A stretch of DNA of 64,000 nucleotides from Mycobacteroides abscessus ATCC 19977 (GTDB lineage: Bacteria; Actinomycetota; Actinomycetes; Mycobacteriales; Mycobacteriaceae). The notes under the pieces are model-generated. The model saw only the letters and a list, made by a program, of their open reading frames with translations. It did not search any database and was not told the origin of the DNA. The position numbers were made by a program, and so were the translations under genes. Within the stretch, counting starts at the first letter, position 1; each line of letters opens with the position of its first letter. Below, in pieces: positions 52,602 through 61,602 of this stretch. The stretch lies in assembly GCF_000069185.1 (NCBI RefSeq), contig NC_010397.1, positions 2,976,001-3,040,000 of the forward strand, in the 5' to 3' direction.

Positions 52602-53339
52602 ATGAGAGGCGTGGAAAACGTGAGCACAGCCATCGCGTCCAAGGCCGCCCCGGTCGCCGCCCGGCGCGGTGACCGGCGCAAGGTTGCCCGGGAAGAATTG
52701 TTGGATGCCGCGTTTCGCGCCATCGACGGCCTGGGCGCCACCGTCAGCATGGACGACATCGCTCGCGAGGCCGGGGTCGCCAAACCGAAGCTGTACCGCT
52801 ACTTCGAAGACAAAGCCGATCTGCACAGCGCCGTGCTGGAACGGGTCCAGGACATGCTCTGGAGCGCGTCCATGGATCGGATCAACCTGATGACCGACTC
52901 CGCCCGCGACCTGGTCGAGCATGGCGCCAACGAGTACGCACAGATGATCTCGGATCATCCGAATGTGTTGCGCTTCATCGTGCACGGTCATTTCATCAAC
53001 TCCAGCGACGGCACCGAACGTTTGGTGGAGACCGCGCAGCAGATGACACACGACATCGCGGAGATACTGTCGAGTGCGATCGATGACGAGACAGTTGATA
53101 TCGACGACGCCGATCTGGCGGTCAGCTCGGCCGCCGGAGCGATCGGCACGGCGACCGAATGGTTCTTGGGGCCCAACCAGTTACGTGCCGACCCCATGCC
53201 CATCGAGAGGTTCGTGGAGTATCTGACCACGGTGCTGTCGGGCCTTGCCGCGTCGATCGCCGAATTCAACGGACTCACCCTCGATCCCGATCAGCCGCTA
53301 CATCTGGCATTCACCCGGATCCAGGGTGGAGCCTCATGA
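52602..53339 (+). CDS. TetR-family regulator
   Basis: The protein of up to 245 residues has a TetR DNA-binding part (VAREELLDAAFRAIDGLG, MDDIAREAGVAKPKLYRYFEDKADL) and a helical ligand domain. ATG 52602 and GTG 52620 are both possible starts; the latter has GAGAGG ten bases upstream. It is divergent from the diiron/ferredoxin pair and overlaps the UbiB-like gene (ATGA at 53336-53339). It therefore probably controls both directions through the 9-3-9 repeat. It resembles mycobacterial regulators near alkane- or steroid-modifying genes, but no specific ligand can be given. Confidence 0.88.
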   Translation: MRGVENVSTAIASKAAPVAARRGDRRKVAREELLDAAFRAIDGLGATVSMDDIAREAGVAKPKLYRYFEDKADLHSAVLERVQDMLWSASMDRINLMTDSARDLVEHGANEYAQMISDHPNVLRFIVHGHFINSSDGTERLVETAQQMTHDIAEILSSAIDDETVDIDDADLAVSSAAGAIGTATEWFLGPNQLRADPMPIERFVEYLTTVLSGLAASIAEFNGLTLDPDQPLHLAFTRIQGGAS

Positions 53340-54706
53340 GCGACCGAGTCCCCTTGGCGCGCATCAACCGTGGCCGCGCACTGGGAAAGCTGGCCGCCGG
53401 GCAGGCCGTACGGACCGCGAGCAGTCGCCTCTCCATGATCGGGCGATCCGAACAAGCGCGCGCGCTGCTAGCCGAACGATCCACACTGCAGGCAGCAGAC
53501 CAGCTGGTGACCGTCCTGGGCAGTCTCAAGGGCTCGGCGATGAAACTCGGCCAACTGCTCTCGATGCTCGAAGTGGATATGGTGCCGGAGGCCCACCGCG
53601 AACGATTCCGGCAGAAGCTGGCCCGGTTGCGCGATCAGGCCCCACGTGAACCGTTCTCGGTGATGCGCCCCATCATCGAATCTAACCTCGGCGCGCTGTC
53701 GAAGAACTTCCGCGACTTCGACGAAACGCCCGTCGCCGCCGCTTCCATCGGCCAGGTCTACCGCGCCGTCCTGCTCGACGGGCGCGAGGTGGCGGTCAAG
53801 GTCAAGTACCCGGGCGTGGACGAAGCCGTCCGCGCCGATATGCAGAACCTCGCGCTGTTCACCAAGTTTTGGCGCAAAGCGCTACCCACGCTATCCAATT
53901 CGGCATTCATGGACGAGATATCCATGAACCTGGAAAGCGAACTCGACTATCCCCGGGAAGCGCGCACCCAGCACGAGATCGCCGAGCGCTACCGTGGGCA
54001 CCCCTTCATCGTCGTTCCCGACTGTGTCCCCGAACTGTGCACGTCGCAGATTCTGGTGACGGAATTCCTTGATGGCCAAGCGTTCCCCTACATGCAGACA
54101 CTTCCCGAGGATGAGCGTAACCGCATCGGAGAGCTGATCTTCCGCTTCTACATCGGATCACTGTTCCAGGACAATGACTTCTGCGGTGACCCCCATCCGG
54201 GCAACATCCTGCTCGCCGCCGATGGGACCGTCGGGTTCGTGGATTTCGGGCTGTACAACCGCATGAATCCCGAACATGTGGACTTCGAGCGCCACATCAT
54301 GCGGGCCGCCACCGAGGGCCGCGCCCAGGACATGTACGACGCGATGGTCGCGCGCGGAATCATCGATCCCCAGGCCGGCGTCAGCCCCCAAGACTGCCTG
54401 GAGTACTGCCATGCGGCATCTGGGTGGAACCTCGTCGACGAGGACATGACCATCACCCCGGAGATCGCCTCCAGCGCCATGATTCTCGCGGTAGACCCAC
54501 GGTCCAGCGAGTTCGCCGGTATGCGCCGCCAGAACCTGCCGCCGGAGCACATCTTCTCCCGTCGCGCCGACTTCTACACCTTCGGCGTGCTGGGCCAGCT
54601 GAATGTGACGGGTAATTGGCATCGCATAGCCCGCGAATGGATCTACGGTGAGCCTCCCGCCACCGAGCTCGGAATCGCCATCGCGCAGTGGCGCGCGTGC
54701 CGCTAG
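53336..54706 (+). CDS. ABC1/UbiB (ADCK) family atypical kinase
   Basis: The 456-residue protein has the UbiB signature. The KxGQ motif lies in GSAMKLGQLLSM, followed by the Ala-rich loop AAASIGQVYRA, the nucleotide Lys in VAVKVKYPG, the catalytic GDPHPGNIL and the metal VDFGLYN. UbiB proteins are ATPases/kinase-like factors that help move or modify isoprenoid lipids such as quinones. Mycobacteria make menaquinone, so a role with another lipid is possible. The start overlaps the TetR stop by ATGA, which links it to the diiron/ferredoxin locus. The last four bases overlap the convergent SRPBCC gene. Confidence 0.92.
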   Translation: MSDRVPLARINRGRALGKLAAGQAVRTASSRLSMIGRSEQARALLAERSTLQAADQLVTVLGSLKGSAMKLGQLLSMLEVDMVPEAHRERFRQKLARLRDQAPREPFSVMRPIIESNLGALSKNFRDFDETPVAAASIGQVYRAVLLDGREVAVKVKYPGVDEAVRADMQNLALFTKFWRKALPTLSNSAFMDEISMNLESELDYPREARTQHEIAERYRGHPFIVVPDCVPELCTSQILVTEFLDGQAFPYMQTLPEDERNRIGELIFRFYIGSLFQDNDFCGDPHPGNILLAADGTVGFVDFGLYNRMNPEHVDFERHIMRAATEGRAQDMYDAMVARGIIDPQAGVSPQDCLEYCHAASGWNLVDEDMTITPEIASSAMILAVDPRSSEFAGMRRQNLPPEHIFSRRADFYTFGVLGQLNVTGNWHRIAREWIYGEPPATELGIAIAQWRACR

Positions 54707-55143
54707 CGCAGCAATCCGTCGAGAGCGCGACCGAACATCCACTGACCGCCGATCTTGGCTAACGGATCGAAGATCGCAGGCACACCACGCACCCTCACGT
54801 CCTCGGTCCAGACCACGCGGGAGCCACTGCCCTGTGCGTACACCTCGATCTCGGCCCACCCCAAGACCAGCGCGCCCGTCTTCTCCAGCCGGCAACCGCC
54901 CGGGCTGCCACCCTGCGGCGGCTCCCATCGGGTGATCGTCATCGGGTCTTCGAACCGTATGCGCCCCAGTCCCGTTCGCCCGACGAATGTGGCACCGACA
55001 CCGCCGGGTGAATCGCTGGTCACCACGACCGTCGTCAGCGGGATGTGTGCACTGTGCCGCGGCCAGTCGGTGATCCGCGCGAACGCCTCGTCGACAGACA
55101 GCGCGCTGCGCCGCTCTATTCTGAGAAGGGCCATAATCCCCAT
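54703..55143 (-). CDS. SRPBCC family protein
   Basis: The 146-residue protein has the polyketide cyclase/START-like pattern: LRIERRSALSVDEAFARITDWPRHSAHIP at its start, GVGATFVGRTGLG and the terminal GGQWMFGRALDGLL helix. It would form a hydrophobic cavity for a lipid or aromatic ligand. ATG 55143 or ATG 55134 may be the start. It overlaps the end of the epimerase gene by about 28 bases in the same direction, so the two are probably one operon. No specific ligand or reaction can be read. Confidence 0.75.
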   Translation of the reverse strand: MGIMALLRIERRSALSVDEAFARITDWPRHSAHIPLTTVVVTSDSPGGVGATFVGRTGLGRIRFEDPMTITRWEPPQGGSPGGCRLEKTGALVLGWAEIEVYAQGSGSRVVWTEDVRVRGVPAIFDPLAKIGGQWMFGRALDGLLR

Positions 55144-56138
55144 AGTTTCGAGGTTGTTCTTCCTGCGCGCAAGGAAACAACGGTGTCCGCCAGGGTTTCC
55201 CGGGGGTCCCGATAGGTGATGCCGAGTTCGCGCTCGCTGGGGGTGTCATCGGAGGCGGGCATCTGCGTGTAGTACTGCATCCCCGCCTCGGTCATCGGAG
55301 TTTCCCATGGCACATAGCGGCCGATCTGATCCATGACGGTCCCCGCCGCACGCAGCAGCGAGTCGGGCACCGGAACCGCCAGCACGGCGCTGCCCGCGGC
55401 CTCGGTCAGCAGGTCAACCAGCTCGCCGACCTCGAGCCGATGCCCACCCGCGGTATAGCGCCGCGGTCCCCGGCTGGGTTCCAAGAGCGCGGTATGTAGA
55501 GCCGCGAGGTCGCGAACGTCGACCACCAACCAGGCCGCGCTGCGCCCCGGCACCGATCTCGTCAACAGAACCCAGCGCACCCCTTCCGCGGCCTCACCGA
55601 ATTGATCGCCGACGGGCGGCCCCAGCACCATGCCCGGATAGGTGATGGTGACCGGCGCACCGGAATCCTGTAGTGCGCGCACGTATAGCTCTACCCGCGC
55701 CTTCGACTGACCGTATCCATCGCTGCCACCGGCCGCGGGCAGGTCGGCCGCGAACGTCTCCAGGCCCGGCCGGAACAGCGCGGTAATGCTCGAAACGTGC
55801 ACTATCGGGTCGAGACCCCGATCGACCGCTGCGCCGAGCACATTGCGGGTGCCCTCAAGGTTGATGGCCATCATCCGGTCCGCCTCTGCGGGGTCCGTGC
55901 TGACCATGGCCGCGCTGTGCACCACCGCATCACATCCGTCGAGCGCGGCCTCGACCGATGCCCGGTCGGTGATATCGCCGACGGCGTAGTCCGACACATC
56001 GACCCCGAGGGTCGCCACCGTGGTGTGCAGCCGGGCTTCCTTTCGCACCAGGAATCGAACCTTATGCCCGGCTTCAGCCATTGCCTTCGCCGTCCACCCA
56101 CCCACGAATCCGGTACCGCCCGTGACCAATACGCGCAT
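55116..56138 (-). CDS. NAD-dependent epimerase/dehydratase (extended SDR)
   Basis: The 340-residue protein starts with the cofactor loop MRVLVTGGTGFVGGW and has AAMVSTDP, the VHVSSITALF strand, and the catalytic YGQSKARVE (YxxxK). A longer C-terminal substrate domain follows, typical of extended SDRs such as 3-beta-HSD-like or dihydroflavonol reductase-like enzymes. It probably acts on a sterol, flavonoid-like or sugar-nucleotide compound; the sequence does not decide. It precedes the SRPBCC gene with an overlap. It is divergent from the exported protein gene over 89 bases. Confidence 0.87.
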   Translation of the reverse strand: MRVLVTGGTGFVGGWTAKAMAEAGHKVRFLVRKEARLHTTVATLGVDVSDYAVGDITDRASVEAALDGCDAVVHSAAMVSTDPAEADRMMAINLEGTRNVLGAAVDRGLDPIVHVSSITALFRPGLETFAADLPAAGGSDGYGQSKARVELYVRALQDSGAPVTITYPGMVLGPPVGDQFGEAAEGVRWVLLTRSVPGRSAAWLVVDVRDLAALHTALLEPSRGPRRYTAGGHRLEVGELVDLLTEAAGSAVLAVPVPDSLLRAAGTVMDQIGRYVPWETPMTEAGMQYYTQMPASDDTPSERELGITYRDPRETLADTVVSLRAGRTTSKLWGLWPFSE

Positions 56139-56227
56139 TCTTGACGTCCCCTCCGGTCAGGCCGCACGCTCCAGTCAGGTCATCGTAGGTCGTAGTCACC
56201 TTCACCCAGGGCGAATATCGAAGAGCC

Positions 56228-56764
56228 GTGCGACAACGACGCCACCACCGCATGTGCCAAGATCGCTGGGTGCGTCTACGCCCCGCCCTTTCGCTCATCG
56301 CCGCCCTCACCGCCGTCATCACGGCGCTGGCGCCCACGGCCTCCGCGCTGCCCGATCGCGTCGCTCCCATCGGGCACATCGGCGAGACGCTGCATTTCGA
56401 CTACGGCACCATCGGCGCCGACGTCACCGTGCACAACATCGAGCCCACCGGTGTTCCCGCAGGCATGGCCACCCCGCGCGGCATCATCTGGAAGGCATAC
56501 GTCACCATCCGGCCTACCAAAGTGCCCAATGCATACGCGCTGTTGATGGCGCTCAAGCTCGGCGGCATTTCGCCGGAAACCGGGGATGCCTACGAGCCGC
56601 AGCGCACCGACGAACCCGACGATCTGAACTACGCACTACGTAGCGCACCGCAGGGATCAACCGTCAACGGCGCGGTGTACTGGGACGTCTACCGGGGCCC
56701 GGTACGTCATATCGTGCTGCGCTCGGCGCAGACCCAGGTGCACCTGGCCCAGTGGGACCTGTAA
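56228..56764 (+). CDS. Exported protein, Rv2668-like (MPT63/DUF1942-like fold possible)
   Basis: The 178-residue protein has a signal peptide (LRPALSLIAALTAVITALAPTASA) with a likely cut after ASA, leaving about 136 secreted residues. The mature part has strands like HIGETLHFDYG and ADVTVHNIEP and the late GAVYWDVYRGPVRHIVL. These recall the secreted MPT63 immunoglobulin-like fold, though I am not certain. GTG 56228 or ATG 56252 may be the start. Its place before a GNAT, ZapE and RibD block matches M. tuberculosis Rv2668. The function is unknown. Confidence 0.75.
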   Translation: MRQRRHHRMCQDRWVRLRPALSLIAALTAVITALAPTASALPDRVAPIGHIGETLHFDYGTIGADVTVHNIEPTGVPAGMATPRGIIWKAYVTIRPTKVPNAYALLMALKLGGISPETGDAYEPQRTDEPDDLNYALRSAPQGSTVNGAVYWDVYRGPVRHIVLRSAQTQVHLAQWDL

Positions 56765-56785
56765 TCCCCGGCACGAGCAGACCAA

Positions 56786-57541
56786 TCAGCGGGGCTGGAA
56801 CAGGTAGTTCCTAAATGTCTCGGTGACCTTGTCCACCGGCCGCCACGATTCGGCGCTCCACACCGACATCCGATAGTCGCGCGCCGTGAACCACGCGACG
56901 ATGTCCTCGGCAGTGCGACCGAAGCGCTCCATATGACGGTCTTCGACCTCAAGCATCATCGCCGGGCGAGTCCGCTCGATCGTCTTCTCGCCGCTGACCA
57001 GAACATCGAGTTCGGCGCCCTCGACATCGATCTTCACGAAGTCGATCCGCGAGATGTTCAGGCGCTCGCAGAAACCGTCGAAGGTCTCGGTGTCGACGAC
57101 CACCCGAATGTGCTCGTCGAATTCGGCGTTGGAACCCAGCCCATCGGCACCCGCATCGACAAACGACCGTCCGGTGATGGGCTTGCCATTGCGCAGCGGC
57201 ACGCTCATGACCTGTTCCCCGGTGTTGGTGCCGAGCGCTACGGCGTGACGGCGCACATTCTGCGCGCTGCGCAGGCCCAAGGCCGCCGACGACGTGGCAT
57301 GCGCGAACCGCAGCGGCTCCAGGCTGTACACCAGGCCCTCGGCACCTACCAGACGGGCCAGCTCAGCGGTGTAGAAACCGGCGGCCGCACCCACATCGAT
57401 GCAGACATCTCCGGTCCTGACCACCTGCGCGATGCCGACCAGTTCGCTCTCTACCCACGGGGTCGTGCGGGCAAGCGTACGCAGGCCCTGCCCCACCACG
57501 GCATCACGAATCTCGCCGAAGGCCGTCACGCGCCGGGTCAT
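56786..57541 (-). CDS. FkbM-family methyltransferase
   Basis: The 251-residue protein has the FkbM fold. The SAM motif is VCIDVGAAAGFYTAELA, and the mid region DFVKIDVEGAELDVLVSGE (motif post III) is the FkbM hallmark. FkbM enzymes are O-methyltransferases of natural products or surface glycolipids; in mycobacteria, glycopeptidolipid-type methyl groups are made by relatives. It is on the minus strand between the Rv2668-like and GNAT genes, which are neighbours in M. tuberculosis, so it appears inserted into a conserved block. The substrate is unknown. Confidence 0.88.
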   Translation of the reverse strand: MTRRVTAFGEIRDAVVGQGLRTLARTTPWVESELVGIAQVVRTGDVCIDVGAAAGFYTAELARLVGAEGLVYSLEPLRFAHATSSAALGLRSAQNVRRHAVALGTNTGEQVMSVPLRNGKPITGRSFVDAGADGLGSNAEFDEHIRVVVDTETFDGFCERLNISRIDFVKIDVEGAELDVLVSGEKTIERTRPAMMLEVEDRHMERFGRTAEDIVAWFTARDYRMSVWSAESWRPVDKVTETFRNYLFQPR

Positions 57542-57604
57542 GTGCTGCTCCTCATGTAGGTCGCAAGGTCTGGAACCGGGCCAAGTATAGGTAGCCTGCC
57601 GGTC

Positions 57605-58144
57605 ATGCCGATTCAGGTCAGCATCGCGACCGCCGCCGACAGCGCCGAACTCGCGACCGTCGCCGCCCGCACCTTCCCTCTCGCCTGCCCGCCGTCGTCG
57701 AAACCGGAGAACGTTGCGGCATTCATCGCAGCCAATCTCAGCACCAGCAATTTCGACGAATACCTCCGCGACAACCGCGTGCTGGCGGCCCGCACCGACG
57801 ACGCCGCGATCGTCGGCTACGCAATGCTCGTCGACGGCATCACCGAGGACCCGGACGTGCAGCGTGCGGTGACGCTACGGCCCGCGACGCAGCTCTCCAA
57901 GATGTACGTGCTGCCCGAATTCCACCAAGCCGGCGTGGCGGCGCTGCTGATGAGTGCCGCGCTGACCGAAGCCGCCGCCGGCGGGGCGAACGGCGTCTGG
58001 TTGGGCGTGAATCAAGAAAATGAACGCGCACAACGCTTTTACCTCAAGCATGGCTTCACCCGCAGCGGCACCAAGACCTTCTTGGTGGGTGAGCGCCTGG
58101 AAAACGACTACGTCATGCAGCGTTCGGTAACGGCGCCGCACTAA
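57605..58144 (+). CDS. GNAT-family N-acetyltransferase (Rv2669-like)
   Basis: The 179-residue protein has the GNAT fold. The acetyl-CoA motif A region is LSKMYVLPEFHQAGVAALLMSAAL, and motif B lies in GVNQENERAQRFYLKHGFTRSGTKTF. The Q/RxxGxA core reads FHQAGVAA. A TATAGG box precedes the ATG by about a dozen bases. It overlaps the convergent zapE-like gene by 32 bases. Its position corresponds to Rv2669. The acetylated substrate is unknown. Confidence 0.88.
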   Translation: MPIQVSIATAADSAELATVAARTFPLACPPSSKPENVAAFIAANLSTSNFDEYLRDNRVLAARTDDAAIVGYAMLVDGITEDPDVQRAVTLRPATQLSKMYVLPEFHQAGVAALLMSAALTEAAAGGANGVWLGVNQENERAQRFYLKHGFTRSGTKTFLVGERLENDYVMQRSVTAPH

Positions 58145-59159
58145 GTGCCAGCAACCGCGAGGTGGCGCGCAGATACTTCTTGCGGAAGCCACCGGCCACC
58201 ATCTCGTCATCGAAGATCGTGTTGAGCTTGGCGCCCGACGCCTGCACCGGGATCCCCGCGTCGTACAGACGGTCCGTCAGGGCCACGATCCGCAGCGCCA
58301 CCGACTGATCGTGCACCTGCTCCACGTCCGCGATGAAAACAGCCGTGACACCTTCGATCAGGGTCAGGTACCGGGACGGATGCATGCTCGCCAGGTGTTT
58401 GCACAGGTCGTCGAACCGGTCGAAGGTGGCGCCGTTGATGGCCCCCGCCAGCTCGCGAAGCTGCTCGTCGGAATGCGGTTCGGGCGCGGGCGGCAAATCG
58501 CGGTGCCGGTAGTCCGGTCCCTCGACACGCACGGTGTTGAAGATCGCCGACAGCGCCGCGATCTCACGTAGGAAGTCCTGGGCCGCGAACCGCCCCTCCC
58601 CGAGTTGTTCGGGAAGCGTGTTGGAAGTCGCGGCGATGGACACCCCACGCGCTACCAACTCCGAGAGCAACCGAGATACCAGCGTCGTGTTGCCCGGGTC
58701 GTCCAGCTCGAACTCGTCGATGCACACCACGGTGTAGTCGGCCAGCAGTTCGATGCACTCCAGGAAGCCGAAAACGCTTGCGACCTGCGTCAGTTCGCCG
58801 AAGCTCGCAAACGCCTTCGGGCCGGGCACCGTGTGATAGATCGACGCCAACAGGTGGGTCTTACCGACACCGAACCCGCCGTCGAGATAGATGCCCACCC
58901 CGGGCAGCACCTCCCGCTTGCCGAACAGCTTCTTCTTGCCCGCCCGGCGGGTAGTCGCCTCCTGGGCGAAGGCCCGGCACGCCTCTACGGCCGCCGTCTG
59001 CGTCGGCTCGTTGGGATCTGGCCGGTAGGAGTCAAAGCTGACCGAACTGAACGTTGGGGGCGGCACCAACTGGGCGATCAACCGCTCGTTGGAGACCGTG
59101 GGGTGCCGGTCGGCAAGGTGCTGGAGGCACAAAGCGGCACCGGATTGCGGATCACTCAC
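58113..59159 (-). CDS. zapE: ZapE/AFG1-like ATPase (Rv2670c-like)
   Basis: The 348-residue protein is an AAA-like P-loop ATPase. The Walker A motif GGFGVGKT is at 94-101, Walker B is VVCIDEFEL with Asp147 and Glu148, and an AATSNTLPEQLGEG sensor region follows. ZapE in E. coli acts at the Z-ring during division; AFG1 in mitochondria handles membrane protein turnover. The length fits the family. It is divergent from the RibD-like gene with only 33 bases between, as in M. tuberculosis. Confidence 0.92.
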   Translation of the reverse strand: MSDPQSGAALCLQHLADRHPTVSNERLIAQLVPPPTFSSVSFDSYRPDPNEPTQTAAVEACRAFAQEATTRRAGKKKLFGKREVLPGVGIYLDGGFGVGKTHLLASIYHTVPGPKAFASFGELTQVASVFGFLECIELLADYTVVCIDEFELDDPGNTTLVSRLLSELVARGVSIAATSNTLPEQLGEGRFAAQDFLREIAALSAIFNTVRVEGPDYRHRDLPPAPEPHSDEQLRELAGAINGATFDRFDDLCKHLASMHPSRYLTLIEGVTAVFIADVEQVHDQSVALRIVALTDRLYDAGIPVQASGAKLNTIFDDEMVAGGFRKKYLRATSRLLALSAAPLPNAA

Positions 59160-59192
59160 ACGGGCAGCGTAACGGCGTGTTGAGATCTCTTT

Positions 59193-59975
59193 GTGGCCGA
59201 CAGTGACGATGAACAGGCGATTCGCGGCCCGGCTGGGACGCAGCTCACACAGCTGACCACCGGGGCACCGGTGGATTCCGGCGAGCTGATCGACCTGTAT
59301 GACTTTCCCAAAAACGACAAAATCTACTTGCGCGCCAACATGATTAGCAGTCTGGATGGCGCGGCGACGGTGACCGGCTTATCCGGCGGGCTCGGCGGTG
59401 ACGGCGACCGGGCGGTATTCGCGGCAATGCGCGCCAATGCCGATGTGATTCTGGTCGGGTCCGGCACCGTGCGCGCCGAGCGCTACCACGGCGCGCACCT
59501 ACCGGTGGGTCTGCGCCAGCGCCGCCAGAGCCGGGGGCAGGACGAGGTGCCGACGATCGCCGTGGTCACGGCCTCCGGTGCGGTGGACCCGAGCACTCCC
59601 CTTTTCAACGAATCCGAGGTTGCGCCCATTGTGGTGACCTCGGCGTCCGGCGCGCCGCACGTTGCGTCCCGAGTGCCGGGTGCCCAGATTCTCGTCAGCG
59701 GCGACGGCGACACGGTCGATCTACCCGCGGCGCTGGCCACGCTGCACGCCAGAGGCCTGTCCCGGGTGCTCTGTGAGGGTGGCCCCGCACTGCTGGGCAC
59801 CCTGCTGTCGGCGCACCTCGTCGACGAACTGTGCCTGACCATCGCACCCACCACGATCGGAGGTGCCGGGCTCCGAATCACGTCGGGCCCCGCCGAAGTG
59901 CTCACGGGATGGCGGCGGGTGTTGCTACTCGCAGATGCGGACGGCTACCTGTTCACACGGTACGTCCCGGCTTAG
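59193..59975 (+). CDS. RibD C-terminal-like pyrimidine reductase (Rv2671-like)
   Basis: The 260-residue protein resembles the reductase half of RibD. It has YLRANMISSLDGAATV, VILVGSGTVRAERY and the NADPH-binding VLCEGGPALLGTL. It lacks the deaminase half of a bifunctional RibD. In M. tuberculosis, Rv2671 was shown to have dihydrofolate reductase activity when overproduced and to affect sensitivity to para-aminosalicylate; whether this copy does so is inference. GTG 59193 is the start. The secreted hydrolase gene follows 28 bases later. Confidence 0.92.
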   Translation: MADSDDEQAIRGPAGTQLTQLTTGAPVDSGELIDLYDFPKNDKIYLRANMISSLDGAATVTGLSGGLGGDGDRAVFAAMRANADVILVGSGTVRAERYHGAHLPVGLRQRRQSRGQDEVPTIAVVTASGAVDPSTPLFNESEVAPIVVTSASGAPHVASRVPGAQILVSGDGDTVDLPAALATLHARGLSRVLCEGGPALLGTLLSAHLVDELCLTIAPTTIGGAGLRITSGPAEVLTGWRRVLLLADADGYLFTRYVPA

Positions 59976-60003
59976 CCAATGTTCACCCGATACTGTGGTC
60001 GGC

Positions 60004-61557
60004 ATGCGTGCACGGCTGATGGGGGTGATGGCGGTTGCCCAGCTGCTGACCGGGGTCCTGGCTGGGTGTGCGCCCGGTCCCTCGGCGGGACCGCATTTCG
60101 CGATGGACGAGGGCCACGGAAATGTGGGCCCCTCTACGGCACCGCCGCAAAGCGGCCCGCCCGCTATCGACAAGCCCAAGGTGGATCTGTCGTGGCAAGA
60201 CTGCACCCGTGAGGTGCTCGCCAACGCCAACATCACCACCTCGCCCGCCTTTACGCTCGAGTGCGCGGAGTACAAGGCCCCGCTGGACCCGATCAACGGC
60301 GCGCCGGGCAGCGTGACCCTGGGCGCGGTACGCGCCAAGACCTCACAGACTCCCGCCGATGCCGGCCCCCTCGTCTTCACCACGGGCTCCGATCTGCCGT
60401 CCTCGGTCCAACTGGCGACATGGCTCAACGGCCCGGGCGCGGAGGTTCTCAAGCAGCGTCCCGTGGTCGCGGTCGACCGCCGCGGTATCGGGCGATCCGA
60501 TGCCATCACGTGCCGAGACACCTGGGATACGCGGGACATGCGTGACCAGGCCCAGAACCGTGCCGGCGACGACCCGGTGGCGAGCCTGGGCAAGATCGTC
60601 GAGACGGCAACCACCAACTGCACCGACACCATCTCCCCCGGAGATTCCGCGTACAACGACGCGCATGCCGCCGAGGACCTTGAGGCGCTACGCGCCCAAT
60701 GGGACGTGCCCGCCCTGGCGCTCCTGGGTGTCGGCAGCGGCGCCCGGGTCGCCTTGGCCTATGCCGGATCGCACCCCAACAAAGTGGCGCGGCTCCTGCT
60801 CGACTCGCCGGTGGCCGCCGACATCGCGGCGGAGGCAGCTGCCGAACAGCGGCTCAAGGGCCAGCAGTCCGCATTCGACGCGTTCGCCGCGCAGTGTGTC
60901 GCCAACAACTGCCCGCTCGGGCCCGATCCGGCCGGGGCCGTCGGCGACCTGCTGAACCGTGCACAGAACGGTGGCCTCCCCTGGTCGCGAGCGACGGTCG
61001 TCCGGGCCATCACGACGGCGCTGGCGTATCCCGTTGGGGACAGCACCGCCGTCGTACAGAACCTCGCGAACACGTTGAACGCGGCCCGCGGGCCCGACAG
61101 CGGCGCATTGGCCCCGTTGGTGGACCGGGCCAACGCGCTGCGCGATACCGACGGGCAGTTCGTCAACTCCTGCAGCGACGCGCTGGCCCGTCCCACCCCG
61201 GACCGAGTGCGGGAACTGGTCGTCGCCTGGGGCAAGCAGTACCCGTTGTTCGGCCGCACCTCTGCCCTGGAACTGGTGAACTGCCTGCAGTGGCCCAGCG
61301 GATCCAAGCCGAACCCGCCGCAGGACCTGAAGATCAACGTGCTGATCCTCGGCGGGCAACACGATCCGATCTCCGGCAGCGAGGGCGTCTCCGCGACGGC
61401 CGCGGTGATCATCAACGCCAAGGCCGCCAGCAAGCGCGTGATGTGGCAGGGCATCGGTCACGGCGCCATCGTCTACACCCCGTGCGCGCAGCCCCCTGCC
61501 CTGGCGTACCTGGGTGACGGCAAGCTCCCGGACACCGACACGTTCTGCCCGGCCTAG
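60004..61557 (+). CDS. Secreted lipoprotein alpha/beta hydrolase (Rv2672-like, TAP family)
   Basis: The 517-residue protein begins with a lipoprotein signal (MGVMAVAQLLTGVLAGCAPG) with the lipobox LAGC; ATG 60004 fits this better than a codon at 59863 inside the previous gene. The hydrolase core has DRRGIGRSD, the nucleophile elbow LLGVGSGARVAL with Ser in a GSG context, the Asp loop LILGGQHDPIS and the His in GIGHGAIVY. It matches the tripeptidyl aminopeptidase-like proteases of mycobacteria. It would act outside the membrane; the peptide substrate is unknown. Confidence 0.9.
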   Translation: MRARLMGVMAVAQLLTGVLAGCAPGPSAGPHFAMDEGHGNVGPSTAPPQSGPPAIDKPKVDLSWQDCTREVLANANITTSPAFTLECAEYKAPLDPINGAPGSVTLGAVRAKTSQTPADAGPLVFTTGSDLPSSVQLATWLNGPGAEVLKQRPVVAVDRRGIGRSDAITCRDTWDTRDMRDQAQNRAGDDPVASLGKIVETATTNCTDTISPGDSAYNDAHAAEDLEALRAQWDVPALALLGVGSGARVALAYAGSHPNKVARLLLDSPVAADIAAEAAAEQRLKGQQSAFDAFAAQCVANNCPLGPDPAGAVGDLLNRAQNGGLPWSRATVVRAITTALAYPVGDSTAVVQNLANTLNAARGPDSGALAPLVDRANALRDTDGQFVNSCSDALARPTPDRVRELVVAWGKQYPLFGRTSALELVNCLQWPSGSKPNPPQDLKINVLILGGQHDPISGSEGVSATAAVIINAKAASKRVMWQGIGHGAIVYTPCAQPPALAYLGDGKLPDTDTFCPA

Positions 61558-61602
61558 CCGTACTTGCGGGAGCCTTTCGGGGCGCTCAGGTACGGTGCCT
61601 GC

